64,000 bases of DNA from Simiduia litorea. GTDB lineage: Bacteria > Pseudomonadota > Gammaproteobacteria > Pseudomonadales > Cellvibrionaceae. Positions 52,855-60,751 of the stretch are shown here, piece by piece. Where the stretch lies: NCBI RefSeq assembly GCF_042853465.1, contig NZ_AP031497.1, positions 4,092,001 through 4,156,000 of the forward strand. The letters run 5' to 3'. The number at the start of each line of letters is the position of its first letter. The first letter of the stretch is position 1. The notes below the pieces were generated by a model. That model saw only the letters and a list, made by a program, of their open reading frames with translations, was not told the origin of the DNA and ran no database searches. Made by a program: the position numbers and the translations under genes.

Positions 52855-52905
52855 TAACGCCCGCAACAGCCGGGAGCGTAGCGAGTCGGCTGTTTGCGCT
52901 TGTTA
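52855..52905. repeat. attC 37
   Basis: 51 bp, short class N (CCCGCAACAGCCGGGAG / GGCTGTTTGCGCTTGTTA). Belongs to ORF-less cassette C. Confidence 0.9.
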
Positions 52906-53187
52906 TTTGCACAATTGATTTTCTTTAGAAAATGCCCCAAGCCTTGACGCCCTAGCTATGCCTGAAATTTAACGGCAAGAATACCTTACTTGCCACCCTG
53001 AGATGTACCCACTTATTGGCACACCACAATCTGGCGGCTTTTTAGCCGCCCCATAAATCTACAATGAGGCACGAAGAAAGGATTGATACGTTTGAACACA
53101 GCACAATCCTTTATGCCTTTGGTGCCTTGGACTGCACCGATGAAACTACAAACCATATCGAAAGATTAAATTCTTTCTAATAGCAAA
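52906..53187. other. ORF-less cassette C (relative of families A and B)
   Basis: 282 bp, no credible ORF. Shares GGCAAGAATACCTTACTTG (52974-52992) and ACAGCACAATCCTTTATGCC (53098-53117) with A and B. Contains a perfect GGCGGCT-TTTT-AGCCGCC hairpin at 53033-53050. Confidence 0.7.
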
Positions 53188-53265
53188 TAACGCCGGTGGC
53201 AAGGGCGGCCGCAGCAACGCGGAGGCCGTCCAGCAGCGATAGCTGCGACTTGGCCACCCTTGTTA
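53188..53265. repeat. attC 38
   Basis: 78 bp, class G with GGCCGCAGCAACGCGGAGGCC arm. Belongs to ORF-less cassette A10. Confidence 0.93.
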
Positions 53266-53492
53266 AAGTTGCGATCTGCCGTGCCACCTACAAAGTACGT
53301 TGTTGAGCGCCAGCGAAACCACAACCAATTAATTTTACCCGCAAGAATGCCACACTTGAAGGCACTGCGGAATACATTTGGGTAGCGGGAAGGACTGCGA
53401 TGTTGACGCGGCACATTCCCTGATACCGATTTCTAAAATCTTATGCGATTCACTTTACGTGAACCAAAACTTCCCTAAAAGGCAGAGCACAT
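53266..53492. other. ORF-less cassette, family A copy 10
   Basis: No ORF. A2 subtype (GCGATGTTGACGCGGCACAT, TCCCTGATACCG). Identical, with its attC, to copy 12. Confidence 0.82.
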
Positions 53493-53567
53493 TAACGCCC
53501 GCCACAATGGCGAGCAACGACTAGTTGCGAGTCCAGCCGCGCAGCGGCGTATTGGTGGCGTTTGTTA
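53493..53567. repeat. attC 39
   Basis: 75 bp, TAACGCCCGCCACAATGGCGA to ATTGGTGGCGTTTGTTA. Belongs to 53577-53921. Confidence 0.93.
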
Positions 53568-53576
53568 TGGCTTGTA

Positions 53577-53921
53577 CTACCAAGCGACATCATAGAACCC
53601 CATAACCTTTTGTGTTTGTTCGTTTACTACAACGATCCAGTCACCGTGAAGTAGAGAATGGCCTTCTACGGTTTGTGCACAAGCTAAGTACACGCGGCAT
53701 TCACCTTTCACGACTTCAAATACTTTAGATGATGCTGGAACATTCGTTTCGCAGAACTTTGCATGGTCAGGATATCTCTCAATGAGTTGTGCAGTGACAT
53801 TAGACCAAGCTGATTTTTGTTGCTGAGCTGTGAAATTACAGCTCCTTTCCGTAGATGGCAGCACGCTTTCTTGAGCCGAGCATGATGCAAGAAATATACT
53901 TAGTATTAAAACTATTCTCAT
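53577..53921 (-). CDS. Small lipoprotein, unknown
   Basis: 114 aa from ATG 53921 (the longer frame adds five residues). Signal MRIVLILSIFLASC with lipobox LASC. Mature part has four Cys and a compact C-terminal beta region (GDWIVVVNEQTQKVMGFYDV). Confidence 0.73.
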   Translation of the reverse strand: MRIVLILSIFLASCSAQESVLPSTERSCNFTAQQQKSAWSNVTAQLIERYPDHAKFCETNVPASSKVFEVVKGECRVYLACAQTVEGHSLLHGDWIVVVNEQTQKVMGFYDVAW

Positions 53922-53935
53922 ATTACGCGTGACCA

Positions 53936-54067
53936 TAACGCCTTGCTAAGGGGCCGTAGTGTAGGCGATTATTTTTTGCTAGCGTTAGCGTAAAGCAAAA
54001 AAGAAGCGCCGAAACGGAGGTCCCACGTAGGCCGCTTGCGGCCGGAGTGTACTTAAGCAATTTGTTA
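53936..54067. repeat. attC 40
   Basis: 132 bp, TAACGCCTTGCTAAGGGGCC to GTGTACTTAAGCAATTTGTTA, long inner stem TTTTTTGCT / AGCAAAAAAG. Belongs to 54065-54379. Confidence 0.9.
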
Positions 54068-54379
54068 TGAGTCCGCAGCTAATGGTGGCACACACTTATT
54101 ACAAAAAACCCAGATAAGACCAAAATCACCAATAATTTCAAAACCATTATCAATTTCACGGACGAGCTCAAACTCGCCAAATGAAACGATATTGCTATCT
54201 TCATCCCAAATTATCGAAAGCGTGAGGTGCGAAAAATCTACCTCTATCTTTGAGTCATCTTTGTTTGAAAAGCGTACGTTGAAGACCCTTTTGTCTTCAT
54301 CGATTACTTGAAAGGTTAGCTCACTCCTATCTTGAGGGGCTTCCAACCTAATGACTTCTAAGCCAAATAGCTCTTTCAT
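54065..54379 (-). CDS. Cytosolic protein, unknown
   Basis: 104 aa, beta-rich, acidic (ELTFQVIDEDKRVFNVRFSN, SKIEVDFSHLTLSIIWDED). No family recognised. Stop lies in the attC core. Confidence 0.7.
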   Translation of the reverse strand: MKELFGLEVIRLEAPQDRSELTFQVIDEDKRVFNVRFSNKDDSKIEVDFSHLTLSIIWDEDSNIVSFGEFELVREIDNGFEIIGDFGLIWVFCNKCVPPLAADS

Positions 54380-54392
54380 ACATTAAGACTCA

Positions 54393-54468
54393 TAACGCCG
54401 GTGGCAAGGGCGAGGCGCGATTAGCGCCGAGTCCAGCAGCGACAGCTGCGACTTGGCCACCCTTGTTA
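54393..54468. repeat. attC 41
   Basis: 76 bp, class G. Belongs to ORF-less cassette A11. Confidence 0.93.
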
Positions 54469-54695
54469 AAGTTGCGATCTGCCGCGCCAACAACAGGGTA
54501 CGTTGTGGAGCGCAAGCGAAACCAGAACCATTAATTTACCCGCAAGAATGCCACACTTGATGACCTTACGGAACTCTCTAGCGATATGGGAAGTATGACT
54601 TACCAGAAGCGGCACTTTCCTTGATACCGATAGACTTGCTTACTGCACTCTCTTTCTGAGTGGCACAATACTTAACGAGAATTCGCAGAGCACAT
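54469..54695. other. ORF-less cassette, family A copy 11
   Basis: No ORF. One T shorter in AATTTACCCGCAAG; ACTCTCTTTCTGAGTGG hairpin arms present. Followed directly by another ORF-less cassette (copy 12). Confidence 0.8.
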
Positions 54696-54773
54696 TAACG
54701 CCGGTGGCAAGGGCGGCCGCAGCAACGCGGAGGCCGTCCAGCAGCGATAGCTGCGACTTGGCCACCCTTGTTA
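54696..54773. repeat. attC 42
   Basis: 78 bp, same sequence as attC 38. Belongs to ORF-less cassette A12. Confidence 0.93.
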
Positions 54774-55000
54774 AAGTTGCGATCTGCCGTGCCACCTACA
54801 AAGTACGTTGTTGAGCGCCAGCGAAACCACAACCAATTAATTTTACCCGCAAGAATGCCACACTTGAAGGCACTGCGGAATACATTTGGGTAGCGGGAAG
54901 GACTGCGATGTTGACGCGGCACATTCCCTGATACCGATTTCTAAAATCTTATGCGATTCACTTTACGTGAACCAAAACTTCCCTAAAAGGCAGAGCACAT
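54774..55000. other. ORF-less cassette, family A copy 12
   Basis: No ORF. Identical to copy 10, about 1.5 kb away, so a recent duplication. Confidence 0.82.
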
Positions 55001-55066
55001 TAACGCCCGTAGCACGAGCAAAGATGCAGCGCAGCGAAATCTTTGTCGCTGTGCCTACGTTTGTTA
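55001..55066. repeat. attC 43
   Basis: 66 bp, TAACGCCCGTAGCACGAGC to GCTGTGCCTACGTTTGTTA, inner AAAGAT/ATCTTT. Belongs to 55064-55411. Confidence 0.92.
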
Positions 55067-55411
55067 AATGCTATTTGCACGCATCCACCGCTTGGCTTGA
55101 GTTAAGGACTTATGTCTTAATTTCTGTGAATCAGTTTTGTCTTTAGATATTGCCAATAGTTGTTCACAAATACTACTCGTCAGAGGAAAACCATTCTCAA
55201 TCCATGTTACTGCTAATAGAGCCCAGTGCCGACTAGGAAAACGAAGAGAGTACTCAACTACATCAGCTAGTAAATTTTCGCTAAGCGCTCCGGCGTTCTT
55301 AACCTCTCCAATAACCGCAGGATATTCATGCTCCAACACTGGCAATAGAACCATCAGATTCTGATGCTCTAACCATAAGCTATTTAATTCTGCGATATCT
55401 TTCATTGGCAT
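55064..55411 (-). CDS. Helical cytosolic protein, unknown
   Basis: 115 aa (ATG at codon 3 equally likely, no ribosome site for either). Helical; HEYPAVIGEVKNAGALSENLLADVVEYSLRF and ALLAVTWIENG look like HEAT-type helices. Function unknown. Confidence 0.7.
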   Translation of the reverse strand: MPMKDIAELNSLWLEHQNLMVLLPVLEHEYPAVIGEVKNAGALSENLLADVVEYSLRFPSRHWALLAVTWIENGFPLTSSICEQLLAISKDKTDSQKLRHKSLTQAKRWMRANSI

Positions 55412-55412
55412 T

Positions 55413-55493
55413 TAACGCCGCTATAAAAGGCACGCGTTAGCGCGTCCAGTGGAGGCCGCTTTTCGGCCGGAACGATTTTTGATAGCTTTGTTA
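55413..55493. repeat. attC 44
   Basis: 81 bp, TAACGCCGCTATAAAAGGC to GATTTTTGATAGCTTTGTTA. Belongs to 55491-55895. Confidence 0.92.
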
Positions 55494-55895
55494 AATGCTC
55501 TTTTGCAATATGAAATCTGCATGCTCTTTACGCCCGTTACACACGGAACTTGGATGCCCTATACACCCTGACACCTCTTCCTCTTCTGGACCGTAACCAG
55601 TATGAGTAGCCACCACTACAAAGTTACCGCTCATAGCATCACACGGACCGGGGCAGACAAATACGAACCAATCAAAATCTTTTTTAGGTGGAATTTCATA
55701 GTAGCCTTCGTAATTCGTAGTTACCTTTCGCGAAGAATCACCTTTTATATAAACCTCTGCTCCCTGTATCGGGAACCCCGTTACCCCGTCAGTTACACGG
55801 CCGGACACTTGTGGCGAAGTCCAGTTGTTGTGGGGATATGGCAAAATACAACCAGACAGAATTGCCGAAAGAAATATGACGATAGCTTGTTTCAT
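55491..55895 (-). CDS. Lipoprotein with carboxypeptidase-regulatory-like (CarboxypepD_reg) domain
   Basis: 134 aa from the ATG at 55895; an ATG three codons upstream is possible. Lipobox LSGC. VSGRVTDGVTGFPIQGAEVYI and KVTTNYEGYYEIPP are the standard beta-sandwich pattern. Extra Cys pairs (FVCPGPC, GCIGHPSSVC) suggest disulfides. Probably periplasm- or surface-exposed. Confidence 0.78.
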   Translation of the reverse strand: MKQAIVIFLSAILSGCILPYPHNNWTSPQVSGRVTDGVTGFPIQGAEVYIKGDSSRKVTTNYEGYYEIPPKKDFDWFVFVCPGPCDAMSGNFVVVATHTGYGPEEEEVSGCIGHPSSVCNGRKEHADFILQKSI

Positions 55896-55905
55896 AGTGT
55901 GCATT

Positions 55906-55980
55906 TAACGCCCGCCACAACGGCGAGCAACGATTAGTTGCGAGTCCAGCTGAGCAGCAGCGTGTTGGTGGCGTTTGTTA
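55906..55980. repeat. attC 45
   Basis: 75 bp, near-copy of attC 39 (CCCGCCACAACGGCGAG / GTTGGTGGCGTTTGTTA). Belongs to 55985-56269. Confidence 0.93.
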
Positions 55981-55984
55981 TAAA

Positions 55985-56269
55985 TTAGCTCCATGGCAAT
56001 TTTTCCAATTGGTATTCATTGGCCTCCATGCATGGAATCATAAACCAATGAGCATCTGGCCATATTCTTGCATTTTCTTCAATCCCGTAGAAACATGCGG
56101 CAATTAACTCAACATTAACCAGCTCTTCACTATTCAAGGGCATCCATATAAGTCCCATTTTATCTTTTAACATTGCTAGATATTCGTTGACCGGACCAAC
56201 AACTGGCGGAACTACCGTTGATTGAACGGCGATAGAATATAGTAAGAAGGTGGCCAGTAATTTTCTCAT
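55985..56269 (-). CDS. Small secreted protein, unknown
   Basis: 94 aa. Signal-like N-terminus MRKLLATFLLYSIAVQST. Mature part with two Cys (AACFYG, IPCMEA). No family recognised. Confidence 0.68.
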   Translation of the reverse strand: MRKLLATFLLYSIAVQSTVVPPVVGPVNEYLAMLKDKMGLIWMPLNSEELVNVELIAACFYGIEENARIWPDAHWFMIPCMEANEYQLEKLPWS

Positions 56270-56275
56270 GATTTA

Positions 56276-56387
56276 TAACGCCCGCTTCAGCCGGGCCGAA
56301 CGCGGATCGGTTTTGGTGTTATTGTTTGAGCGCAGCGAGTAACACCAAAACCACGTAGTGTTTGGCCTCGGCTGCAAGCGTTTGTTA
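56276..56387. repeat. attC 46
   Basis: 112 bp, TAACGCCCGCTTCAGCCGG to GGCTGCAAGCGTTTGTTA, inner stem GGTTTTGGTGTTATT / AACACCAAAACC. Belongs to 56397-56789. Confidence 0.92.
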
Positions 56388-56396
56388 TACGCTGCA

Positions 56397-56789
56397 CTAT
56401 GAAAAGATACGAAGTGACAGCATTAACCAGAAAAAAGTAACCACTGCACCGACGATACCAGCCCCAAATGCCAGCGCAATATTACCCTTTTTATACTCTT
56501 CCAGTGTACCAGCGACAATATACCCGCCATATTTTCTGGTTAGTAACCAGATAGTCAATACGCATCCACCAATAACTACGACCGATGATAAGAAATAAGC
56601 CCAACTAAATAGCGAGAGAAAAAAAAGTGGTGTGCTGGTAAAAGCCAATATCGCACCAGTTGCGAATCCCTCTGGAATATCATCGTACTTGAGTCGACGA
56701 CCGCATGAGGTGCAGACACCCATCATCGTACCGGTCTTGGCGGCAGATAATTCCGATTTAAATTGCTTATTACATTTCTCGCAGATCAT
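56397..56789 (-). CDS. Zinc-ribbon membrane protein, unknown
   Basis: 130 aa. N-terminal zinc ribbon (CEKC ... CTSCGRRL, about 3-31), then helices about 45-60, 62-85 and 105-127. Confidence 0.75.
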   Translation of the reverse strand: MICEKCNKQFKSELSAAKTGTMMGVCTSCGRRLKYDDIPEGFATGAILAFTSTPLFFLSLFSWAYFLSSVVVIGGCVLTIWLLTRKYGGYIVAGTLEEYKKGNIALAFGAGIVGAVVTFFWLMLSLRIFS

Positions 56790-56796
56790 TTACGTA

Positions 56797-56862
56797 TAAC
56801 GCCCGCAACAAACGCGAGCGTAGCGAGTCGAGGGCGACCGCCCATCTTGGTTGCGATTGTTA
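56797..56862. repeat. attC 47
   Basis: 66 bp, class N (CCCGCAACAAACGCGAGCG / ATCTTGGTTGCGATTGTTA). Uninterrupted sister of attC 6, the IS110 target. Belongs to 56860-57354. Confidence 0.93.
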
Positions 56863-57354
56863 TGCATTTTTTAGCCTCAACGCTTTGCGGGTAAGCAATA
56901 CTGTACCCCAATATATAGATAGAGGTACACCGTAGAACATAGCGAACAGTGACGAAGCCACTTTAAAATAAACCAAGGAAACGAGAAAGAACAAGGCTAA
57001 AATTATAATTAGTGAACTTTTATAAAATTTATTCCCGCCATTTAAGTAACGCCAGAATGACCATAAAAAAAACAATAATGATGCACAAAAAATTATAGAA
57101 AAATTTTCTAGCTGTCTATCGCTTAAAATTTTTTCATCAACCACAAACACTAAATAGACAAATATTGGAATGACTGAAATTTGTTGATAGGAAGTAAGGC
57201 GAAACCCTCTTTCATGCTTGTACTTTTGAAGAATACTGTACCAGTGGTCTTGTTTTAGCTCCCACTCTGTCACCTTGGCTAGCACAAAGGGCAAGCCTAG
57301 TAATGCGGAGATTACCGTAACGACTATGAGAATTACACCAATCAAACTCAACAA
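56860..57354 (-). CDS. Multi-pass membrane protein, unknown
   Basis: 164 aa. TTG start without clear ribosome site. Helices about 2-24, 58-72, 84-102, 112-132 and 136-152. No family recognised. Confidence 0.7.
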   Translation of the reverse strand: MLSLIGVILIVVTVISALLGLPFVLAKVTEWELKQDHWYSILQKYKHERGFRLTSYQQISVIPIFVYLVFVVDEKILSDRQLENFSIIFCASLLFFLWSFWRYLNGGNKFYKSSLIIILALFFLVSLVYFKVASSLFAMFYGVPLSIYWGTVLLTRKALRLKNA

Positions 57355-57377
57355 TTAGAGCCGCACCCTATTTTGCA

Positions 57378-57470
57378 TAACGCCGTGTTAATGGGCAGCC
57401 GAAGCAACGCGTAGGCTGTCCAGTGGAAGCCGCGCTTTTTGCGGCTGTAACGAAATTGAACACCTTGTTA
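57378..57470. repeat. attC 48
   Basis: 93 bp, close relative of attC 28 and 50 (few differences, AACACCTTGTTA end). Belongs to 57476-57709. Confidence 0.93.
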
Positions 57471-57475
57471 AATAT

Positions 57476-57709
57476 TTAGCAGCCGCCATCACCGCCTCCA
57501 AAGCCCCCATCTCCTCCGCAACCACTATGGCCATCGGTCTTTGACCCATAACCACCTATAGCAACTAACCAATAAACCAAAGCAATTAAAAAAAGGAAAA
57601 TACATATTGGAGCTATAAAACCAGACGCGATGGTATTTGATGATAGCTCTGAATAATAGCAGGATAGAATTAGTCCTAATATGACTATGGATAAAGATAG
57701 AAACTTCAC
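57476..57709 (-). CDS. Small two-helix protein with Gly/Cys-rich tail
   Basis: 77 aa, GTG start. Helices about 4-20 and 29-50, then a tail of Gly-Gly-Asp/Cys repeats (GCGGDGGFGGGDGGC). Similar Gly-rich tails occur in small membrane proteins of unknown role. Confidence 0.7.
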   Translation of the reverse strand: MKFLSLSIVILGLILSCYYSELSSNTIASGFIAPICIFLFLIALVYWLVAIGGYGSKTDGHSGCGGDGGFGGGDGGC

Positions 57710-57728
57710 CTTTTTTCCTTCATGTATT

Positions 57729-57805
57729 TAACGCCGGTGGCAAGGGCGAGGCGCGATTAGCGCCGAGTCCAGCAGCGATAGCTGCGAGCTTGGCCGCCCT
57801 TGTTA
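57729..57805. repeat. attC 49
   Basis: 77 bp, class G. Belongs to ORF-less cassette A13. Confidence 0.93.
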
Positions 57806-58033
57806 AAGTTGCGATCTGCCGCGCCAACAACAGGGTACGTTGTGGAGCGCAAGCGAAACCTTAACCACTAATTTTACCCGCAAGAATGCCACACTTGATG
57901 ACATTACGGAACTCTCTAGCGATATGGGAAATATGGCTTACTAGAAGCGGCACTTTCCTTGATACCGATAGACTTGAATACAGCACTTACTTTTTAAACA
58001 GTACGAACTCGACAACAAAATCGCAGAGCACAT
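57806..58033. other. ORF-less cassette, family A copy 13
   Basis: No ORF. Same far-end variant as copy 8, and like copy 8 it sits directly right of the attC (28/50) of the duplicated four-helix cassette's left side, suggesting the pair moved or duplicated together. Confidence 0.8.
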
Positions 58034-58126
58034 TAACGCCGTGTTAATGGGCAGCCGAAGCAACGCGTAGGCTGTCCAGTGGAAGCCGTGTCTTTTGCGG
58101 CTGCAACGAAATTGAACACTTTGTTA
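58034..58126. repeat. attC 50
   Basis: 93 bp, identical to attC 28. Belongs to 58133-58468. Confidence 0.93.
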
Positions 58127-58132
58127 AGTGAA

Positions 58133-58468
58133 TTACACACCGAAAAGACTGCCTAAAAAATATGGTACTTTTGAAAAACCTGCCCAAGAAATAGCACCTA
58201 CAGCGAAAACAAGATGTTCTGATTGAATTTTTCCATAACTTTTCGCCCTAAGAAATATAATAGCTATTACCGCAGAGAAAAACCAAACCACAAATCCAAC
58301 ATAATTCAATAGGTTGATAGTTAGGCTTTCAGTCCAATTTACTGATGCCGCTATTAATGTTAATACCAACGCAATTGCAGCTGGCAAGTACCGATTCCAT
58401 TCTTTTGCTACAGCCTCCAAAAGCATCGAATACAATACGCCTATGCCGCCCATTAACAGATACGCCAT
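58133..58468 (-). CDS. Four-helix membrane protein, unknown (duplicated cassette, copy 2)
   Basis: 111 aa, identical to 48823-49158, about 9.3 kb away. The whole 449-bp cassette is repeated. Confidence 0.75.
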   Translation of the reverse strand: MAYLLMGGIGVLYSMLLEAVAKEWNRYLPAAIALVLTLIAASVNWTESLTINLLNYVGFVVWFFSAVIAIIFLRAKSYGKIQSEHLVFAVGAISWAGFSKVPYFLGSLFGV

Positions 58469-58482
58469 TATTTCCACTCACT

Positions 58483-58591
58483 TAACGCCGCGATAAACGG
58501 TGGTTTTTAAGTTGCACTTTTGCCATAAAATGGAGCGAAGCGGAATGGCAAAAGTGCAACTTAAAATTCCATCCGTTTGATTGCTTTGTTA
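58483..58591. repeat. attC 51
   Basis: 109 bp, TAACGCCGCGATAAACGGTGG to CGTTTGATTGCTTTGTTA, inner stem AAGTTGCACTTTTGCCAT / ATGGCAAAAGTGCAACTT. Belongs to 58600-59088. Confidence 0.92.
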
Positions 58592-58599
58592 AATGCTTT

Positions 58600-59088
58600 T
58601 TAAAGCCACAACGGCCACTTTTTTGACCCGGTTGGATGTAACTCAATACCTTGATTAATACCCACTGAAAATTGCTCCTGTTCTTTAGCAAGCAAGCCTG
58701 ATTCAGAATAATTTAGGATTTGTATATTGCCTATAAGTTTGAAAGGATGCTTTTTATACATTTGATAAGCTTGCAGAGGCTCTGACATTCCCTTGACCCA
58801 AACTTTAAAAAAAAATACGTCCTGCTTTTCTCCGTTGTCTAATGTTACTAAACCATCTTGGCTATAAGACCAAGCCTCAAACGACCGGCTTAGTTCAGGG
58901 AGTTTTTTCTCTGCGGCACTTACCGCTTGTTGTTGCGTTTCGGCTTCAAATTCCATACTTTCCCTTTTGCCATTATTCATAGTAATGACATACGGCACCA
59001 TTAGCTCATGCTCTGCTAATGAATCACCAATCGCAGCGCTATGTGCCATGATAAATCCAAGAATCTGTCCGATTACTTCGTGCTTCAA
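58600..59088 (-). CDS. Cytosolic protein, unknown
   Basis: 162 aa from TTG 59088 (AGGGAG upstream); the longer frame starts in the attC. Contains VPYVITMNNGKRESMEFEAETQ, which resembles the small domains of proteins that process substrate tags. No firm family. Confidence 0.7.
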   Translation of the reverse strand: MKHEVIGQILGFIMAHSAAIGDSLAEHELMVPYVITMNNGKRESMEFEAETQQQAVSAAEKKLPELSRSFEAWSYSQDGLVTLDNGEKQDVFFFKVWVKGMSEPLQAYQMYKKHPFKLIGNIQILNYSESGLLAKEQEQFSVGINQGIELHPTGSKKWPLWL

Positions 59089-59103
59089 AATTACTCCCTC
59101 ATT

Positions 59104-59184
59104 TAACGCCCAGCTTTGGGGCGGCCGGAGCATAGCGTAGGCCGTCCCGCCGCGTATTTAGCGGCGCACAAGAGCCGCTTGTTA
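59104..59184. repeat. attC 52
   Basis: 81 bp, class P, nearly identical to attC 20. Belongs to ORF-less cassette B2. Confidence 0.92.
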
Positions 59185-59469
59185 TTGGCCGCCGGTTTGC
59201 ACTTGCTACAACGCGCTTAGCGGAGCAACGCGAAGCCAGAGGCCATTAGTTTGCGTAAGAATACCTTACTTGAAACTTTTTGGAACCCACTTAGCGCACA
59301 CCACGATTTAGGCATGCAACACCCTTTGCGCGATGAACCAACTATTAGCACCAGGAAAGAAACTGCGGGATTGGGGCAGCACATTCCTTGATGCTGGCAT
59401 GCCGACTTAGTGGCACACTTTTGAATAACTTACTGAACTCAAAACAAACTTAAAAAAGGTAAGGCGAAA
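59185..59469. other. ORF-less cassette, family B copy 2
   Basis: No credible ORF. GCGTAAGAATACCTTACTTG and GCAGCACATTCCTTGATGCT blocks, then GGCATGCC palindrome and AAAAAAGGTAAGGCGAAA end. Confidence 0.78.
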
Positions 59470-59554
59470 TAACGCCGTGGTTTGGGGCGACTGGAGCATA
59501 GCGTAAGCCGTCCCGCACCGCGTTTTTTGCGGTGCTTACAACACCACCTTGTTA
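59470..59554. repeat. attC 53
   Basis: 85 bp, class P (GTGGTTTGGGGCGACTGG / ACAACACCACCTTGTTA). Belongs to ORF-less cassette B3; B2 and B3 are adjacent. Confidence 0.92.
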
Positions 59555-59840
59555 TTTGCCGCCGGTTTGCATTTACTACAACGCGCTTAGCGGAGCACCT
59601 GCGAAGCCAGAGGCCTTTAGTTTGCGTAAGAATACCTTACTTGATGCCTTTTGGAACCCACTTAGGGCAAACCACAATGCAGGCATGCATCACGCCTTGC
59701 GCGGCGAACCAACTATTAGCACAGGGAAATAAACTGCGATATTGAAGCAGCACATTCCTTGATGCTGGCATGCCGACTTACTGGCACACTTTTGAATAAC
59801 TTACCGAACCCAAAACAAACATAAAAAAGGTAAGGCTCAA
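59555..59840. other. ORF-less cassette, family B copy 3
   Basis: No credible ORF. Same blocks as copy 2 with scattered substitutions; far end AAAAAGGTAAGGCTCAA. Confidence 0.78.
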
Positions 59841-59915
59841 TAACGCCGGTAGCAAAGGCGAGCGATAGCGAGTCCAGGCCGCGCTTTTTGCGGCCGATTT
59901 TGCCTACCCTTGTTA
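59841..59915. repeat. attC 54
   Basis: 75 bp, TAACGCCGGTAGCAAAGGCG to GATTTTGCCTACCCTTGTTA. Belongs to 59913-60248. Confidence 0.93.
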
Positions 59916-60248
59916 AGCATTGAATCTTTCTACGATAGATTTACACTCATACAAAGAGACTTCCTTTGCCCACTTAATAGATTGCTGAATTTCTAGCTCA
60001 TGTCGATCAAGAGCTTCTTTAGACCAATACTGCCTTTGCGCGCCTATTGGTAAATGATCGATTTCTGATGAAACTCCTGTGAATGCCAGAAAGTCCTTAT
60101 CATCTTCAGGGAGGCCAACTTCAAACCTTAGCGAAGATATCTCAATGGCCCCCTCTAAATAATGAATAGAGCCATCAAGCATTCCGCTCGCAACGCTGGC
60201 GGCACGCTTACGTTGTTTCTCGATGTATTCTTCGTGGCTCATTTTCAT
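59913..60248 (-). CDS. Helical cytosolic protein, unknown
   Basis: 111 aa from ATG 60248; the longer frame enters the neighbouring attC. Helical, charged (EEYIEKQRKRAASVASGML, LEIQQSIKWAKEVSLYECK). No family I can name with confidence. Confidence 0.7.
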   Translation of the reverse strand: MKMSHEEYIEKQRKRAASVASGMLDGSIHYLEGAIEISSLRFEVGLPEDDKDFLAFTGVSSEIDHLPIGAQRQYWSKEALDRHELEIQQSIKWAKEVSLYECKSIVERFNA

Positions 60249-60256
60249 AGGGTGCT

Positions 60257-60325
60257 TAACGCCGGTGGCAAGGGCGAGCGAAAGCGAGTCCCGCGGCGAC
60301 AGCCGCGAATTGGCCACCCTTGTTA
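60257..60325. repeat. attC 55
   Basis: 69 bp, class G (GCGAGCGAAAGCGAG apex). Belongs to 60323-60655. Confidence 0.93.
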
Positions 60326-60655
60326 AGTGTTTGACTCCGAAAAATACAGAACATCATTATCTGTGCACCAACCTTTCCAGCTATTTGACTTAGAATTAGC
60401 GCTCCAAAAATATAGCGGGACATCGCTACCTATCCTACTTAGCTTGCTTACAAACAATTCAATTTTTTTGATTAAATCCATCTGACTTTTACTTGGCACC
60501 TGTACCTCCTGTAACAAAGCCAATCTGCGAGAGAAGACTAATAACTGCCTGTCTCTTTCGCCTATACCACTCTCATGCGAAAATTTATCAATCGTTAGCT
60601 GATCAATACTAGCATCTAGTAATTTTTCTAAAATCTCTATGAGCACTTCTTCCAT
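60323..60655 (-). CDS. Cytosolic protein, unknown
   Basis: 110 aa, helical N-terminal 75 residues, then a Trp-rich C-terminus (YFWSANSKSNSWKGWCTD). No family recognised. Confidence 0.7.
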   Translation of the reverse strand: MEEVLIEILEKLLDASIDQLTIDKFSHESGIGERDRQLLVFSRRLALLQEVQVPSKSQMDLIKKIELFVSKLSRIGSDVPLYFWSANSKSNSWKGWCTDNDVLYFSESNT

Positions 60656-60664
60656 AAATACACT

Positions 60665-60751
60665 TAACGTCCGGTTTAGGGGCGGCTGGAGCGTAGCGTA
60701 AGCCGTCCCAGCCGCACGCTTTTTGTGCGGCGAACCTACAACCGCTTGTTA
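60665..60751. repeat. attC 56
   Basis: 87 bp, class R, left core TAACGTCC instead of TAACGCC. Belongs to 60736-61011. Confidence 0.92.

Noticed and set aside
53166..53414. Minus-strand frames in cassettes A10 and A12 (also 54695-54922)
   Set aside because: The two cassettes are identical, so conservation means nothing; the frame covers the attC arms and is absent from other family A copies.
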